From positions 1 to 35,998 of IMG/VR virus record IMGVR_UViG_3300043446_000798: a stretch of DNA of 35,998 nt; one strand, 5' to 3'. The notes under the pieces are model-generated. The model searched no databases and was not told the origin of the DNA. It was given only the letters and a program-made list of their open reading frames with translations. A program made the position numbers and the translations under genes. Of the stretch, positions 1 through 8,161 are shown piece after piece (the first letter of the stretch is position 1; every line of letters starts with the position of its first letter). The DNA comes from a virus.

Positions 1-28
1 TATTTGCTGGGCTAAATGCGGTTGCCAT
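1..28 (-). CDS. Major capsid protein, first codons (partial)
   Basis: These 28 bases encode the first nine codons (MATAFSPAN) of the major capsid protein. The full copy ends at the ATG at 35896. The gene is cut here only because the circle was opened inside the repeated 130 bp. A good Shine-Dalgarno (AGGAG) lies about 7 bases upstream of the ATG. Confidence 0.9.
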
Positions 29-42
29 GTCTAACTCCTAAA

Positions 43-63
43 GTCAAAAGTAAATTATTTGAC
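43..63 (-). other. Small hairpin between scaffold and capsid genes
   Basis: On the leftward transcript GTCAAA (63-58) can pair with TTTGAC (48-43) around a 9-base loop. The loop and 5' arm contain the scaffold stop codon, and the hairpin sits just before the capsid Shine-Dalgarno. It could be an RNA processing or translational coupling element that helps the capsid gene be expressed more than scaffold. The stem is short and AT-rich, so this is tentative. Confidence 0.3.
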
Positions 64-813
64 CCGGCCCTCTTGGTACGCCGCCATAATTTCCTCGGAC
101 AGCGCGTCATATCGAGCTGGATCGGTCATTTTCAGCCGAATAAGGTCAGCTCTGCGGTAGACGCGTTTTGAACTCTCCCCGGTGCCGCCTGTGTCCACTT
201 GCGCTGCTTTTAGCGTCTGCTGGCGAGCCTCCTTGCCGGACTGCTCGACCTGCTTTTGCTTAATGCCACGCAACTGTTTGTAGGTGGTCAGCAATTCATT
301 GGCCGCATCGAAGTCAAACTGCGCATCGGCTCTGGCATAAAGTTCGAGTCGTACCTGAGACGATTTAATCCATGTCTCAAAGTCCTTATCGGCCCCGATT
401 TCCATGAAATCAGGGTGTTCTTGCGCCAAACGCTGCTGCGTTTGCATCCGTTTGAACTCGATACCCGCCTGGCGGGCAGCGACAACATCAGGATGTGTCT
501 CAACGGTCTTCTGAATCGCCTTTTTAGGGTCATCAAAAAAGTCTACTTCAGGCTCTACCTGCTCAACAGGTTGAGATTTTGACGAGAGATTCTGCTTAAT
601 CAGCTCATCGGCAAGTTTTCGCACTTCCCCGACTTCCTGCGCCTGCCGTCCAATGACCTTTTCGGCCTCTTGGTGCATCTTGACAATGTCCTCGATCGAC
701 TTGCCGCGATAGCGGTCAGGTAGTTCTGGGACTTGTGGCGCTGCTAGTTCAGGTAGTTTTGCTTCCTCTGCCTCTAACTCACTAGGCATCTCTGGTTCTT
801 GGTCAATCAACAT
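55..813 (-). CDS. Putative head scaffolding protein
   Basis: This 252-residue protein is predicted to be the scaffold around which the capsid protein assembles into a procapsid. It is very rich in Glu, Gln, Lys and Ala, with an acidic Pro/Glu N-terminus (about residues 1-35), long heptad-like helical stretches in the middle, and a C-terminal Lys/Arg-containing helical segment (RRADLIRLKMTDPARYDAL near residue 220-240), the usual place of coat-binding residues in phage scaffolds. It lies directly upstream of the capsid gene, the classical position. Start ATG at 813 has an AGGAAAAGGAAC ribosome site. There is no sequence motif that proves the role; position and composition carry the call. The right-hand overlap repeats its last codons. 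Confidence 0.72.
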   Translation of the reverse strand: MLIDQEPEMPSELEAEEAKLPELAAPQVPELPDRYRGKSIEDIVKMHQEAEKVIGRQAQEVGEVRKLADELIKQNLSSKSQPVEQVEPEVDFFDDPKKAIQKTVETHPDVVAARQAGIEFKRMQTQQRLAQEHPDFMEIGADKDFETWIKSSQVRLELYARADAQFDFDAANELLTTYKQLRGIKQKQVEQSGKEARQQTLKAAQVDTGGTGESSKRVYRRADLIRLKMTDPARYDALSEEIMAAYQEGRVK

Positions 814-877
814 GTCGAAGTTCCTTTTCCTGCCATCTTTTGGTTCTCAGGATTAAACATGAACAGGGCATTTCTGC

Positions 878-1105
878 TTATCTGTTCGCCTTCTGCTCGG
901 ATTTTAGCTTGTCTCGGTGGCTTTTATCAAACTTTGCGTGAGCTGTAGGAAACGCTCCCGACCACCCTTCCAATTTAAACGCCGGCGCAGATATGGTGCG
1001 GCTGGCCGTCTTGCCGCAATTGCAACGAACGAGCTTATCCTCGTATTCGGTAAACCGTTCGATGCGCTCTCCGCTTTCGCAGAGAAATTCAAATATCTTT
1101 CTCAT
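878..1105 (-). CDS. Small zinc-ribbon-like protein
   Basis: This is a 75-residue protein. It starts like FmdB-type regulatory zinc ribbons: an aromatic N-terminal strand (MRKIFEFLCESGERIERF) with Cys9, then a CNCG knuckle at residues 28-31. A segment ending in KLEGWSGAF follows, and the tail is charged (Lys/Arg). Only three Cys are present, so a complete four-Cys zinc site is not evident within one chain. Its ATG overlaps the end of the preceding gene (1089-1105), so the two are translationally coupled inside the late head operon. Similar small proteins are frequent between fibre/portal and scaffold genes in podoviruses. Function is unknown; head assembly is only suggested by position. Confidence 0.75.
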   Translation of the reverse strand: MRKIFEFLCESGERIERFTEYEDKLVRCNCGKTASRTISAPAFKLEGWSGAFPTAHAKFDKSHRDKLKSEQKANR

Positions 1106-1328
1106 TGAGTGCCTCGTATGCCTCTTCGCTGACCTGTTTCAAGGTTTTCAGCCAGTTTAGGATAGATAACTCACCCTTCTTAAATTGTAAATCTTTTTCG
1201 TCCTGGATTGTAGCGACGTTATTTAAAGACGTTATCATTAAGTCAATATCTTCCAGCAGATCGCGCCAGCCCTGATGGGTCATCATGGCAAACCGATCTT
1301 CGTAATAGCGCTGCAGTTCAGGCGTCAT
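1089..1328 (-). CDS. Hypothetical helical late protein
   Basis: This 79-residue protein is not one I can name. It is predicted almost entirely helical, amphipathic and acidic (starts MTPELQRYYEDRF, ends EEAYEALNEKDI), with no Cys and no membrane segment. Its ATG overlaps the TGA of the preceding gene (ATGA at 1325-1328) and its own stop overlaps the next start, so it is locked into a translationally coupled set of three small genes between the collagen-like fibre and the scaffold gene. A chaperone, fibre-assembly or head-completion role would fit the position, but nothing in the sequence shows it. Confidence 0.75.
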   Translation of the reverse strand: MTPELQRYYEDRFAMMTHQGWRDLLEDIDLMITSLNNVATIQDEKDLQFKKGELSILNWLKTLKQVSEEAYEALNEKDI

Positions 1329-1594
1329 AAAGAAATACCTAATGCTTTTTTAAGTTTCTCTAATTCTTCTGGATTACTTAAAATCATATCGGTTAAAGAT
1401 GTGGCTTCAGGTGTTTCGTAAATAATTGGGTTTGGGTCTGTAAATTGACCGTCTACATACACCCACCCAACACTTATATTCTCGGCTGGAATAGCTTCAT
1501 GCCCGTCACTAAAGCCTGAGGGTGGAGTTGAAGGTTGTTCTTCATACTCAATAACATTAACAACCATACCCTCTTTAATAATTGCGTATTTCAT
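1325..1594 (-). CDS. Hypothetical protein following the tail fibre
   Basis: This 89-residue acidic protein opens with a beta-rich segment (MKYAIIKEGMVVNVIEY), then WVYVDGQFTDPNP, and ends in a helix (SNPEELEKLKKALGISL). This layout, a small beta domain of the type 'make/annotate value, W.YDG..F..P', is common in short proteins encoded directly behind tail-fibre genes. Some of these are fibre chaperones or virion decorations. The ATG overlaps the fibre stop (1591-1594), so the two are translated in step. No catalytic motif is seen. Fibre-assembly is the most natural guess but remains inference. Confidence 0.75.
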   Translation of the reverse strand: MKYAIIKEGMVVNVIEYEEQPSTPPSGFSDGHEAIPAENISVGWVYVDGQFTDPNPIIYETPEATSLTDMILSNPEELEKLKKALGISL

Positions 1595-4281
1595 ACGTAA
1601 TACTCGTAAATAATAATCGCACCACTTGCGCCAGCTCCGCCACTTCCAGTGCTAGAGCCACCTGAACCACCAGCGCCAACCGCATAAGAATACGTTGCTG
1701 AAGGTGAATTAATTGTTTTTTCTAAATAACCGCCAGCCGCACCAGAACCAATAACTTGTGCGGTCGAACCTGTGCCGGCAGAACCTCCGCCAGAGCCATA
1801 AGGTATTCCAGAACCGCCACTTCCATATCCGTTTGTCCCCCCATGCCCGCCTTGGCCAAAAAACGACGCTGCACCTTGTTGGCCATAAATACTAATGTGA
1901 ATTGAACCCTGTCCAGTTCCATGCCCGCCGGTAACATTGAGGTCTCCCCCGGATGCACTGCCACCACTAGCGCTGCCCCCCGGTATCCCACCACCGCCGC
2001 CAGTACAGCTTAAAAACGAAGATCCAAAAGTTGTTGTGCCGCCTCCAGAGCCGGATGCAGTACCGCTAGTTGATGCACCAGTTCCGCCGCCGCCGCCCCC
2101 AACCATTGCAACCAGTATCGCTTTGCAATTTGCCGGGGTTGTATAAGTTCCAGAACCACTGGTATAGATAGTTACTGTATGAGGTATAGAGGTTAAACCA
2201 GTACCTCCGCTGCCAACAGGCAGCGTTCCGGTCACACCTGGCGTAATGTTTGCAGAACCATTAAACGAAGCTGAAGATGTGCTAGCAAGGTTTGTTTGTA
2301 TAGTTCTGGCAGTGGTTAAAGTTGCGGCTGAACCAGTGGTGTTTTGGTTTAGTGTCGGTATGTCAGCAGCAACAATGGCTCTAAATGTTGGTACACCAGA
2401 AGACCCGTTAGGCGCGGCCAAGACATAGTTAGCCGTTTTGCTGGCATACGGATTCTGCGTATCACCATAGCCGGATGCCAAACTTATAGCTGGCGTATTG
2501 CCTCCAGACGAAGCTACCGGGGATGTTCCAGTAACACTTGTGACCGTGCCAGTGTACTGATCGTTCGACGTGATGGTGAAGTTAGGATACGTACCACTGA
2601 TGCTAGTCGTTCCAGCGCCTGTCAGTGCCACTGTCTGGTCTGGCGCGCTGTTGGTGATCGTCACATTGCCTGTAGCGCCCGATACAGAGATGCCTGTACC
2701 AGCTACGGCGCTCAACACACCAGAGTTAGCAATCGTAATCGTCCCAGCACCCTCAGTAATATTGATGCCGGTACCGTCGGTTAGGGTGTTCTTCTCCCAC
2801 AAACTAGTGCTTGCATTGTAAATCAGCGTCTGGCCATTAGATGGATTCTGTGCCGAAACGTTATGCAGTTCATCCAACTCATATCCGTTCTGCACGCGCA
2901 CATACAGACGGCCATTACCTGCATTAGCACGCTCTACCACACCGATATAAACTAGATGATTGGGTGCGTAGGGCTTAGTAGCTGTTAACGTGCCCGCTGT
3001 GGCGCCCAAATAGAGCGTGTCGCCTGGGCTATAAGCACTCAGATCCAGACCATCCTGCACGCCTTGGCACAAGACCATGCCGGCCTGACCTGCAGCGATA
3101 TTTTCAGCGCAAACACCCAAAGTTTTGGCCGATGTGGCGTCACCCGTGTTGTATGCGAGCTTGACTGACACCCGATCACCAGACGCCGCAAACATATAGA
3201 CCGGTTGACCCTTAGTGATCGTCACTGACTCAGCGTTAGTCACGTACGCATAGAGCGTCTGGCCCACGTCCGCTGCAATATTGGCGTTTAAGCCAACAGT
3301 TAGCGTCTGCTGCGTGCTGTCCCAGTACAGGCGGCCTGCTGCGTTGGTAACCGTAGCACCTGTATCGAACTGGATGAAATCAGGTGAAGAAATACCACCT
3401 GTAATGCCCGTCATCGATGTGATATTGTCGTTCGCGCCTGCTGTGGCCCAGCTCTGATCAATTTTTTGCCATGCGGTACCGTTAAAAATGGCCCAATCGC
3501 CAGCTTTCCAATCCGTAATGCCGTTCAGATTGGTCGATCCATCGACCGACACCACGTAATAAAAACCGTTGGTACCAACACTAGAGGCCAGTGTGGGCGT
3601 GTTAGTTGAGGCATTCCAGGTGCCTTGATAGTCCAAACCGCCGGCAATGTCTGCCCACGACAGATCTGTGCCATCCGTGGTCAGAAACTTGCCTGCATTA
3701 CCCGTCTGGCTAGGAATTAAGTCGTTAATCTGCTGCTGGAGCGACGCTAAAGTATCCAACACCGCCTGCGAGGTGCCACCACCGTTGGTGATGACCTTGA
3801 TCCGCTCGGCCAAGTCGGGCGCAACGACCTCACCAACGTTGATTTCACGCCCGTTTGAGAGCGAAATCACCAAAGATCCGTCGAAATCGATCTTAGCGTC
3901 GGTTACCGACACCCCATCTTCGCCCGGCAGGCCAGCTGGGCCTTGCATCCCGTCTCGACCGTCCTTGCCGTCACGTCCTGGACGGCCATCTTTGCCATCC
4001 TTGCCGTCACGACCGTCAGATCCATCGACGCCATCGCGTCCATCTTGGATCGAGTTCACCCGATCGGTAATTTTTTGGCCTAAATCGTCGTATTTTGCCC
4101 GAATGTCGGCTTCAATCTTCTTCAAAGCATCGACCACCATGCCGACGTTCTCACTGACCCGTCGTTTTTGGTTGCCTCTGGCCTCTTGAAGCGTTGCACG
4201 AACCGAGTCCAGAACAGCAGTCTGCTGCTCTGGCGTCATGTTTTGCAGGATTAACTGCTTAGTTAGGCTTTCAACGTCCAC
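1591..4281 (-). CDS. Collagen-like tail fibre with glycine-rich C-terminal adhesin domain
   Basis: An 896-residue tail fibre that probably carries host recognition. Residues 1-80 are helical (virion attachment). Residues 81-125 are fifteen uninterrupted Gly-X-Y triplets, mainly GRD and GKD with GRP, GPA and GLP, a bacterial-type collagen triple helix. A long repetitive Ser/Thr/Asn/Gly beta region follows, including NGFYYVVSVDG and DWAIFNGTAWQKID, typical of trimeric fibre shafts. From about residue 710 the chain becomes Gly/Ser-rich (VAMVGGGGGGTG, GGHGGTNGYGSGG) and ends GAIIIYEYYV, matching the glycine-rich fibre-tip domain that forms polyglycine-II sheets in S16 gp38-type adhesins. The start overlaps the portal 3' end by 11 bases. 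Roles are inferred from architecture; the collagen and Gly-rich parts are plain to see. Confidence 0.88.
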   Translation of the reverse strand: MDVESLTKQLILQNMTPEQQTAVLDSVRATLQEARGNQKRRVSENVGMVVDALKKIEADIRAKYDDLGQKITDRVNSIQDGRDGVDGSDGRDGKDGKDGRPGRDGKDGRDGMQGPAGLPGEDGVSVTDAKIDFDGSLVISLSNGREINVGEVVAPDLAERIKVITNGGGTSQAVLDTLASLQQQINDLIPSQTGNAGKFLTTDGTDLSWADIAGGLDYQGTWNASTNTPTLASSVGTNGFYYVVSVDGSTNLNGITDWKAGDWAIFNGTAWQKIDQSWATAGANDNITSMTGITGGISSPDFIQFDTGATVTNAAGRLYWDSTQQTLTVGLNANIAADVGQTLYAYVTNAESVTITKGQPVYMFAASGDRVSVKLAYNTGDATSAKTLGVCAENIAAGQAGMVLCQGVQDGLDLSAYSPGDTLYLGATAGTLTATKPYAPNHLVYIGVVERANAGNGRLYVRVQNGYELDELHNVSAQNPSNGQTLIYNASTSLWEKNTLTDGTGINITEGAGTITIANSGVLSAVAGTGISVSGATGNVTITNSAPDQTVALTGAGTTSISGTYPNFTITSNDQYTGTVTSVTGTSPVASSGGNTPAISLASGYGDTQNPYASKTANYVLAAPNGSSGVPTFRAIVAADIPTLNQNTTGSAATLTTARTIQTNLASTSSASFNGSANITPGVTGTLPVGSGGTGLTSIPHTVTIYTSGSGTYTTPANCKAILVAMVGGGGGGTGASTSGTASGSGGGTTTFGSSFLSCTGGGGGIPGGSASGGSASGGDLNVTGGHGTGQGSIHISIYGQQGAASFFGQGGHGGTNGYGSGGSGIPYGSGGGSAGTGSTAQVIGSGAAGGYLEKTINSPSATYSYAVGAGGSGGSSTGSGGAGASGAIIIYEYYV

Positions 4282-6319
4282 CAGACAGCTCCTTGGTCAA
4301 TTCTTCCAAGAAATCCTCTTCCATACCGCTGATTTTGTTCTGCTTTTCCGCCATTTGCATCTCAACAATCTTCGATTTGTTCTTGATGTCGGCTTCTTTT
4401 AGCATCAGTTCGGCGATCTTCACCCGCTTATCAAACTCTTTGGAGGCCAATTCTGCGTCATTGGGCAGATTCTGCGTGTTGGCCGCCATAATCTTGCTCT
4501 GCACCTCGATGGGCTTCAATTTCGTCTCGATCGTGGTGTTGATCGCTTCTGCCCGATTGCGCTCAGCTTGCGTCTGGTTGACCGCAATCTGCGCCTGCGC
4601 TGCCTGCATGGCCAATTGCTGCTGCATCATCGCCGCTTGCTGCGCTTCAGGGTTGGGCTGCGCCATCTGCGTCAAGGACTCCATCAACTCCATGCGGTTT
4701 GACAGCGAGCTGTTGGCCACGATCCCTTTCAGAATCAATGGCAGCACTGGCGTGTCAGGACCCAGCGTCTGCAAGAGCGCAATAAACTGCGCCTGCTCGT
4801 ACTCGCGGGCGATGATGCCCAATGTCGCTGTCGGAATGAAGTTCAGATCGACCGACGGATAGCGCTCGGGATCGAACTGCATGTACCTAAACGCCGCTTT
4901 CTTGATAAACGGAATTAAGAAATCTTCCTGAAAGTTCACCAGCGTGCGCTTGTACTTCTTAATGATGGTCGCGACCGCCATCGACATGCCCGCATTGCCG
5001 CCATCACGGGCGACTTGGCTCACCATGCCTTGGCTGTCCAGTGTGCCTGTCGCTTGCAGGAGCATCCGCTCAAACGCCTGTGCGGTCGTCAGGTTGTTTC
5101 CATCGGTTTGGCCGAACTTGAACGGATACAAAATCTCGCTTGGGTTGCCATTGGTCATGAACGCCTTGCCGGGGCGCACTTCAAACTTCGCACCGCGTGG
5201 CAGACGTGTGGCGTCCATCGCCACCATCGGCACAGCTGTTAACGCCAGCGAGTCCAGATGCGTTCTGACCTGCGCATCGATCGCCTTTTGCATGTTGTAG
5301 GCTTTCTCCACGGTCCCACGGCCAGGCAGGCGGTTGGGCACCGTGTCGTCTTGGTAGGTCAGTACCGGACGATCCTTCATCATGTACGGGTTCTCTTCGG
5401 CCTTTAGCAACATCCCGTCGTTACCGATGACGATGATGGCCTCAACCAAGTCGGTGTACTCTTCCGCCGCTGAATCCTCTGGAAACAGTTCAACCATTTC
5501 CTCGTCTTCTTTGTTCAGCTTAGCCAGATATTCTTTGGGCACCAGACCGTAGTACGTCAGCAGTTTGACCTTCTCGTTCTGGTACTGACTGACTTCTTGT
5601 GTCGGCTCCAAGTCGGTGTCGTCGTAGGTCGGCACGATGTTGACCTTACGGTAGACGCCCTTCTCAATGTTAGCCACCACCTTGTGGATGGACACGTACT
5701 TCTCGATCGCCACACCCATGCAGTCGTCCACCGACGTGCCGTTGGGGTCCCACAGGAAATTCTTTGGATTGACCGGTATCGGTTTGACCGAGACGCGGTC
5801 CACCTCTTTCACACCGATGGCCGCTTGGCCCGCCATGCCGGGAATCGGCTGCGTCGCAGGGACGTACTCTTTTTCCATTGTCACGGTGATCTCGGCGATA
5901 CCCGTGCCATATATCTCGGCTAGCAACTCGATTTGATCGATGTACTTCCTGAACTTGTCTTTCTTCAGATCCTCCATCATCTGGATCTTGATCATCTCGA
6001 CATCCATCGGATTGCCGTCGATGTCTTTGACGTCGTCCTTGATGTCGAAGAACTCACCCGAGCCGAAGATCGCCTCCATGATCTCTGCATGGCGCGTCTC
6101 AACGGCTTGTTGGGTCATGGGGGTGACGATGCGGGAGCGTTCAGAGTCGCGTGTCTTGTCTTCAACGGCCCACTCGCCACGGAAGATGCGCTCGTATTCT
6201 TCCCATTGCGGGAGGAAGTTCACATTGCGGTAGTCACGCCAGCGGTCGCAATGGTCAACCACGAAAGCGATAAGCTCTTTATCGTTTTCCGTGGGTTCGT
6301 CAAAATCGTTTTGGTCCAT
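4271..6319 (-). CDS. Portal protein (P22/podovirus-like)
   Basis: A 682-residue portal, the dodecameric ring at the capsid vertex through which DNA is packaged and released. Length, position directly behind TerL, and content fit large podoviral portals. The N-terminus has RWRDYRNVNFLPQWEEYERIF, then a SERSRIVTPMTQQAVETRHA segment where many portals have 'sri..p.i...v', and GNDGMLLKAEENPYMMKDRP with a later GRGTVEKAYNMQKAID in the stem region. The last 180 residues are Gln/Ala-rich coiled coil (AMMQQQLAMQAAQAQIAVNQ), corresponding to the long barrel of P22 gp1. It starts two bases after the TerL stop. The identity is by pattern, without a search. Confidence 0.88.
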   Translation of the reverse strand: MDQNDFDEPTENDKELIAFVVDHCDRWRDYRNVNFLPQWEEYERIFRGEWAVEDKTRDSERSRIVTPMTQQAVETRHAEIMEAIFGSGEFFDIKDDVKDIDGNPMDVEMIKIQMMEDLKKDKFRKYIDQIELLAEIYGTGIAEITVTMEKEYVPATQPIPGMAGQAAIGVKEVDRVSVKPIPVNPKNFLWDPNGTSVDDCMGVAIEKYVSIHKVVANIEKGVYRKVNIVPTYDDTDLEPTQEVSQYQNEKVKLLTYYGLVPKEYLAKLNKEDEEMVELFPEDSAAEEYTDLVEAIIVIGNDGMLLKAEENPYMMKDRPVLTYQDDTVPNRLPGRGTVEKAYNMQKAIDAQVRTHLDSLALTAVPMVAMDATRLPRGAKFEVRPGKAFMTNGNPSEILYPFKFGQTDGNNLTTAQAFERMLLQATGTLDSQGMVSQVARDGGNAGMSMAVATIIKKYKRTLVNFQEDFLIPFIKKAAFRYMQFDPERYPSVDLNFIPTATLGIIAREYEQAQFIALLQTLGPDTPVLPLILKGIVANSSLSNRMELMESLTQMAQPNPEAQQAAMMQQQLAMQAAQAQIAVNQTQAERNRAEAINTTIETKLKPIEVQSKIMAANTQNLPNDAELASKEFDKRVKIAELMLKEADIKNKSKIVEMQMAEKQNKISGMEEDFLEELTKELSGGR

Positions 6320-6320
6320 C

Positions 6321-7580
6321 TTATACCCCAGAAATTACGTCTATCGGCTCCCATTCATCGTCAGCGTCGCCTTCAAAGTAGGAAGTCACCGCCAGCTGGT
6401 CAATGTAGGATAGCGCGTCGGGTAGGTCATCGTGGACGCCTTGCGCAGGGAACATAAGCAGCTGGTCTAAAAACGTGTCGAAGTCGCCTTCTTGGTTCAG
6501 CACGATCCTGCCATGCTCGAACCGACCCTGGAGGCTCCAGATGATCCGGTCAGCCTTTTTCCGGTTACCATGCGTGAGATCAACTATGTGCGAATATACA
6601 TTATTCTTGCGCATTAAGTCACTCAAATAGGGCAAAACTGCGTTTTTTAACGCGCCTCGTTCAATCCCCACACTTAACGGCCGGTAGTCCCGCATGGTCA
6701 TCAAAATCTTGGCCGCCGTCTCGCGGATGTCCCAGCGCCCGTGCTGGATCTCTTTGACGAACCACTTGCCGTCGTCCGTCACTTTCACAATCGCGATCGC
6801 CGTCTCGTCCAGCCGCTTTTTCGAATTCGCCGCCTGCTTGGCCACTTCCTCAAACCCGGCCAAGTCCACCGCCACGAAGTAGCTGCCATAGTCCGGCTCC
6901 TCGCCGTACTTGATCCACTCATCTTTGAAGATGTCAGAACCCGCATTATCAAAGCTCGCCATGTACTCTTGCTTAAATGCAAACGTCGATAGCGTCTTTT
7001 TTGCGGATTCGATTTCTTTCGGGTCAATCAGTGGGTTGTCCTTGGTCGTGAAGTGCCAGCTCTTCCAATCCTCATCCTCACCCGTCTGCCCCAACTTGTA
7101 CAAGTCATTAAACCAGTTCCTGCCCTTGGGCGTACCGATGAACAGACCTCGTCCCTTCTTGTCGGACAGAGACGCGCGGATGACCTGCTCCCATGCCTCT
7201 GGCTTAATATCCGCCACCTCGTCAAGCACGGCGTAGGTCAAGCTAACACCTCGAAGTGTGTCTGGCCTGTCCGCGCCCCTGACATAGATCACCGCGCCGT
7301 TGATTAGCGTGATGTCCTGGTTGTTGACGTGACTGCCGGCGATCACGTCCCGTCCCAGATCCAGCAAGACGTTCCAGATAATCTGCCGCGCCTGGCCGTT
7401 GGTGGGCGCCACGTACAGCACCGCCGAGCCTGATGGGCAGCGCAGTCCCTCGATTAAGAGCGTGGTTGCCGCCAGACGGGACTTGCCGCACCGCCTGCCA
7501 GCCGCAACGACTTTGAATCGGGTGGAATCGTTAAATACGGTTTGTTGCCATGGTAGCAACTGAAAATTAAGATCGGACAT
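6321..7580 (-). CDS. terL: Terminase large subunit
   Basis: A 419-residue packaging motor and nuclease. The N-terminal ATPase shows a Walker A AAGRRCGKS (26-34) with an Arg-rich terminase-style loop, a Walker B TYAVLDE (115-121, D120/E121 catalytic) and a coupling motif IGTPKGRN (148-155). The C-terminal RNase H-like nuclease starts with YFVAVDLAG (D239) and has a late acidic pair in HDDLPDALSY (D384/D385). All key residues are present and the length is typical. The start ATG lies inside the end of the upstream homing endonuclease gene (14-base overlap) with AAGGA as ribosome site. It cuts concatemers and pumps DNA through the portal encoded next. Confidence 0.95.
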   Translation of the reverse strand: MSDLNFQLLPWQQTVFNDSTRFKVVAAGRRCGKSRLAATTLLIEGLRCPSGSAVLYVAPTNGQARQIIWNVLLDLGRDVIAGSHVNNQDITLINGAVIYVRGADRPDTLRGVSLTYAVLDEVADIKPEAWEQVIRASLSDKKGRGLFIGTPKGRNWFNDLYKLGQTGEDEDWKSWHFTTKDNPLIDPKEIESAKKTLSTFAFKQEYMASFDNAGSDIFKDEWIKYGEEPDYGSYFVAVDLAGFEEVAKQAANSKKRLDETAIAIVKVTDDGKWFVKEIQHGRWDIRETAAKILMTMRDYRPLSVGIERGALKNAVLPYLSDLMRKNNVYSHIVDLTHGNRKKADRIIWSLQGRFEHGRIVLNQEGDFDTFLDQLLMFPAQGVHDDLPDALSYIDQLAVTSYFEGDADDEWEPIDVISGV

Positions 7581-8106
7581 TATGGTCCTTAAGGTACTGA
7601 ATCGCAGCGGACAGTAAGGTTACGCTGTCTTTAAACATACCTAACGCGTTGTTACAGTTTTTACAGAGAAGCTTACGTATAGCCCCTGTAGCGTGGCAAT
7701 GATCGACTGCTAATTTAGCCACTTCGTTCGTAGCACTATGCACAAACGTCTCGGGCTGCTTACATATAGCGCAACAATTATTTTGCGCGGCAGCCATAGC
7801 ATTATATTCAGCTAACGACAACCCAAAATTTTTTTTAAGGTTTGTAGCGCGCTGGTATTGCCGAACTTTATCCGGGTTTTTATTACGCCACTTAACCTGA
7901 GCTTGCGATAGCTTTTCTTTGTTGTTAGCCCTATACGCCCGTATTTGCTCAGCTAGCTTTTCTTTTTGAGCTTCGTACCGTTTTGCGTGGTATGCCCGGC
8001 TACAAGGTATGCAACGATACTGCAGCCCATCTTTTTCTTTTTTAGCCTTATGAAACTCATTGACAGGTTTTTCTACCTGACATCCACGGCAAAATTTGGT
8101 GTGCAT
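7567..8106 (-). CDS. Homing-type endonuclease, recombination endonuclease VII fold, zinc-finger N-terminus
   Basis: A 179-residue nuclease. Residues 6-35 form a Cys4 finger (FCRGC ... YRCIPC), followed by a basic Lys/Arg/Gln linker helix. Residues 93-172 match the endonuclease VII pattern: FGLSLAEYNAM, CAIC (112-115), the catalytic DHCHATG (135-141), LLCKNCNNALGMF (C148, C151, N152) and SVTLLSAAIQYL. It is a free-standing mobile nuclease inserted between TerS and TerL. Its 3' end overlaps terL by 14 bases, so TerL is intact. The gene is visibly more AT-rich than its neighbours, a sign of transfer. It has its own strong promoter. A resolvase/packaging role for endonuclease VII is the alternative. 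Confidence 0.88.
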   Translation of the reverse strand: MHTKFCRGCQVEKPVNEFHKAKKEKDGLQYRCIPCSRAYHAKRYEAQKEKLAEQIRAYRANNKEKLSQAQVKWRNKNPDKVRQYQRATNLKKNFGLSLAEYNAMAAAQNNCCAICKQPETFVHSATNEVAKLAVDHCHATGAIRKLLCKNCNNALGMFKDSVTLLSAAIQYLKDHNVRS

Positions 8107-8129
8107 GTATGCCCCTGTAAAATAAGCAT

Positions 8130-8158
8130 ACTATAGCAAATACTGTTTTTAAAGTAAA
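8130..8158 (-). promoter_or_regulatory. Strong sigma70-type promoter for HNH-TerL and late genes
   Basis: Reading leftward: TTTACT (8158-8153), 17-base spacer, TATAGT (8135-8130), with TGC directly before the -10 box (extended -10). The predicted start is near 8123, 17 bases before the ATG at 8106. It fills the 55-base gap between TerS and the endonuclease gene, so it can drive the nuclease, TerL, portal and everything behind. Confidence 0.6.
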
Positions 8159-8161
8159 CAT

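Larger units (their letters stand above)
1..130. repeat. Terminal overlap, left copy (circle join)
   Basis: Bases 1-130 repeat at 35869-35998 with an offset of 35868. Only positions 31 (c here, t at 35899) and 109 (a here, g at 35977) differ. The repeat crosses the capsid start, the intergenic gap and the scaffold 3' end without respecting gene borders, which is what an assembler leaves at the join of a circular or circularly permuted genome. A true packaged direct terminal repeat is possible but less likely with internal differences. Confidence 0.93.

Noticed and set aside
1-130. Physical direct terminal repeat of the virion DNA
   Set aside because: It cuts through coding sequence, is short, and its copies differ; an assembly overlap of a circle is simpler. 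Not strictly excluded.
814-877. 17-codon ORF before the scaffold gene
   Set aside because: No ribosome site and overlaps the scaffold ribosome site in a different frame; no supporting feature.
3647-4189. 180-codon Pro/Ser-rich frame opposite the fibre gene
   Set aside because: Mirror of the collagen triplets on the other strand; the collagen-like fibre frame is clearly the coding one.
5933-6457. 174-codon rightward frame opposite portal and TerL
   Set aside because: Antisense shadow of high-quality portal and TerL frames, crossing both.
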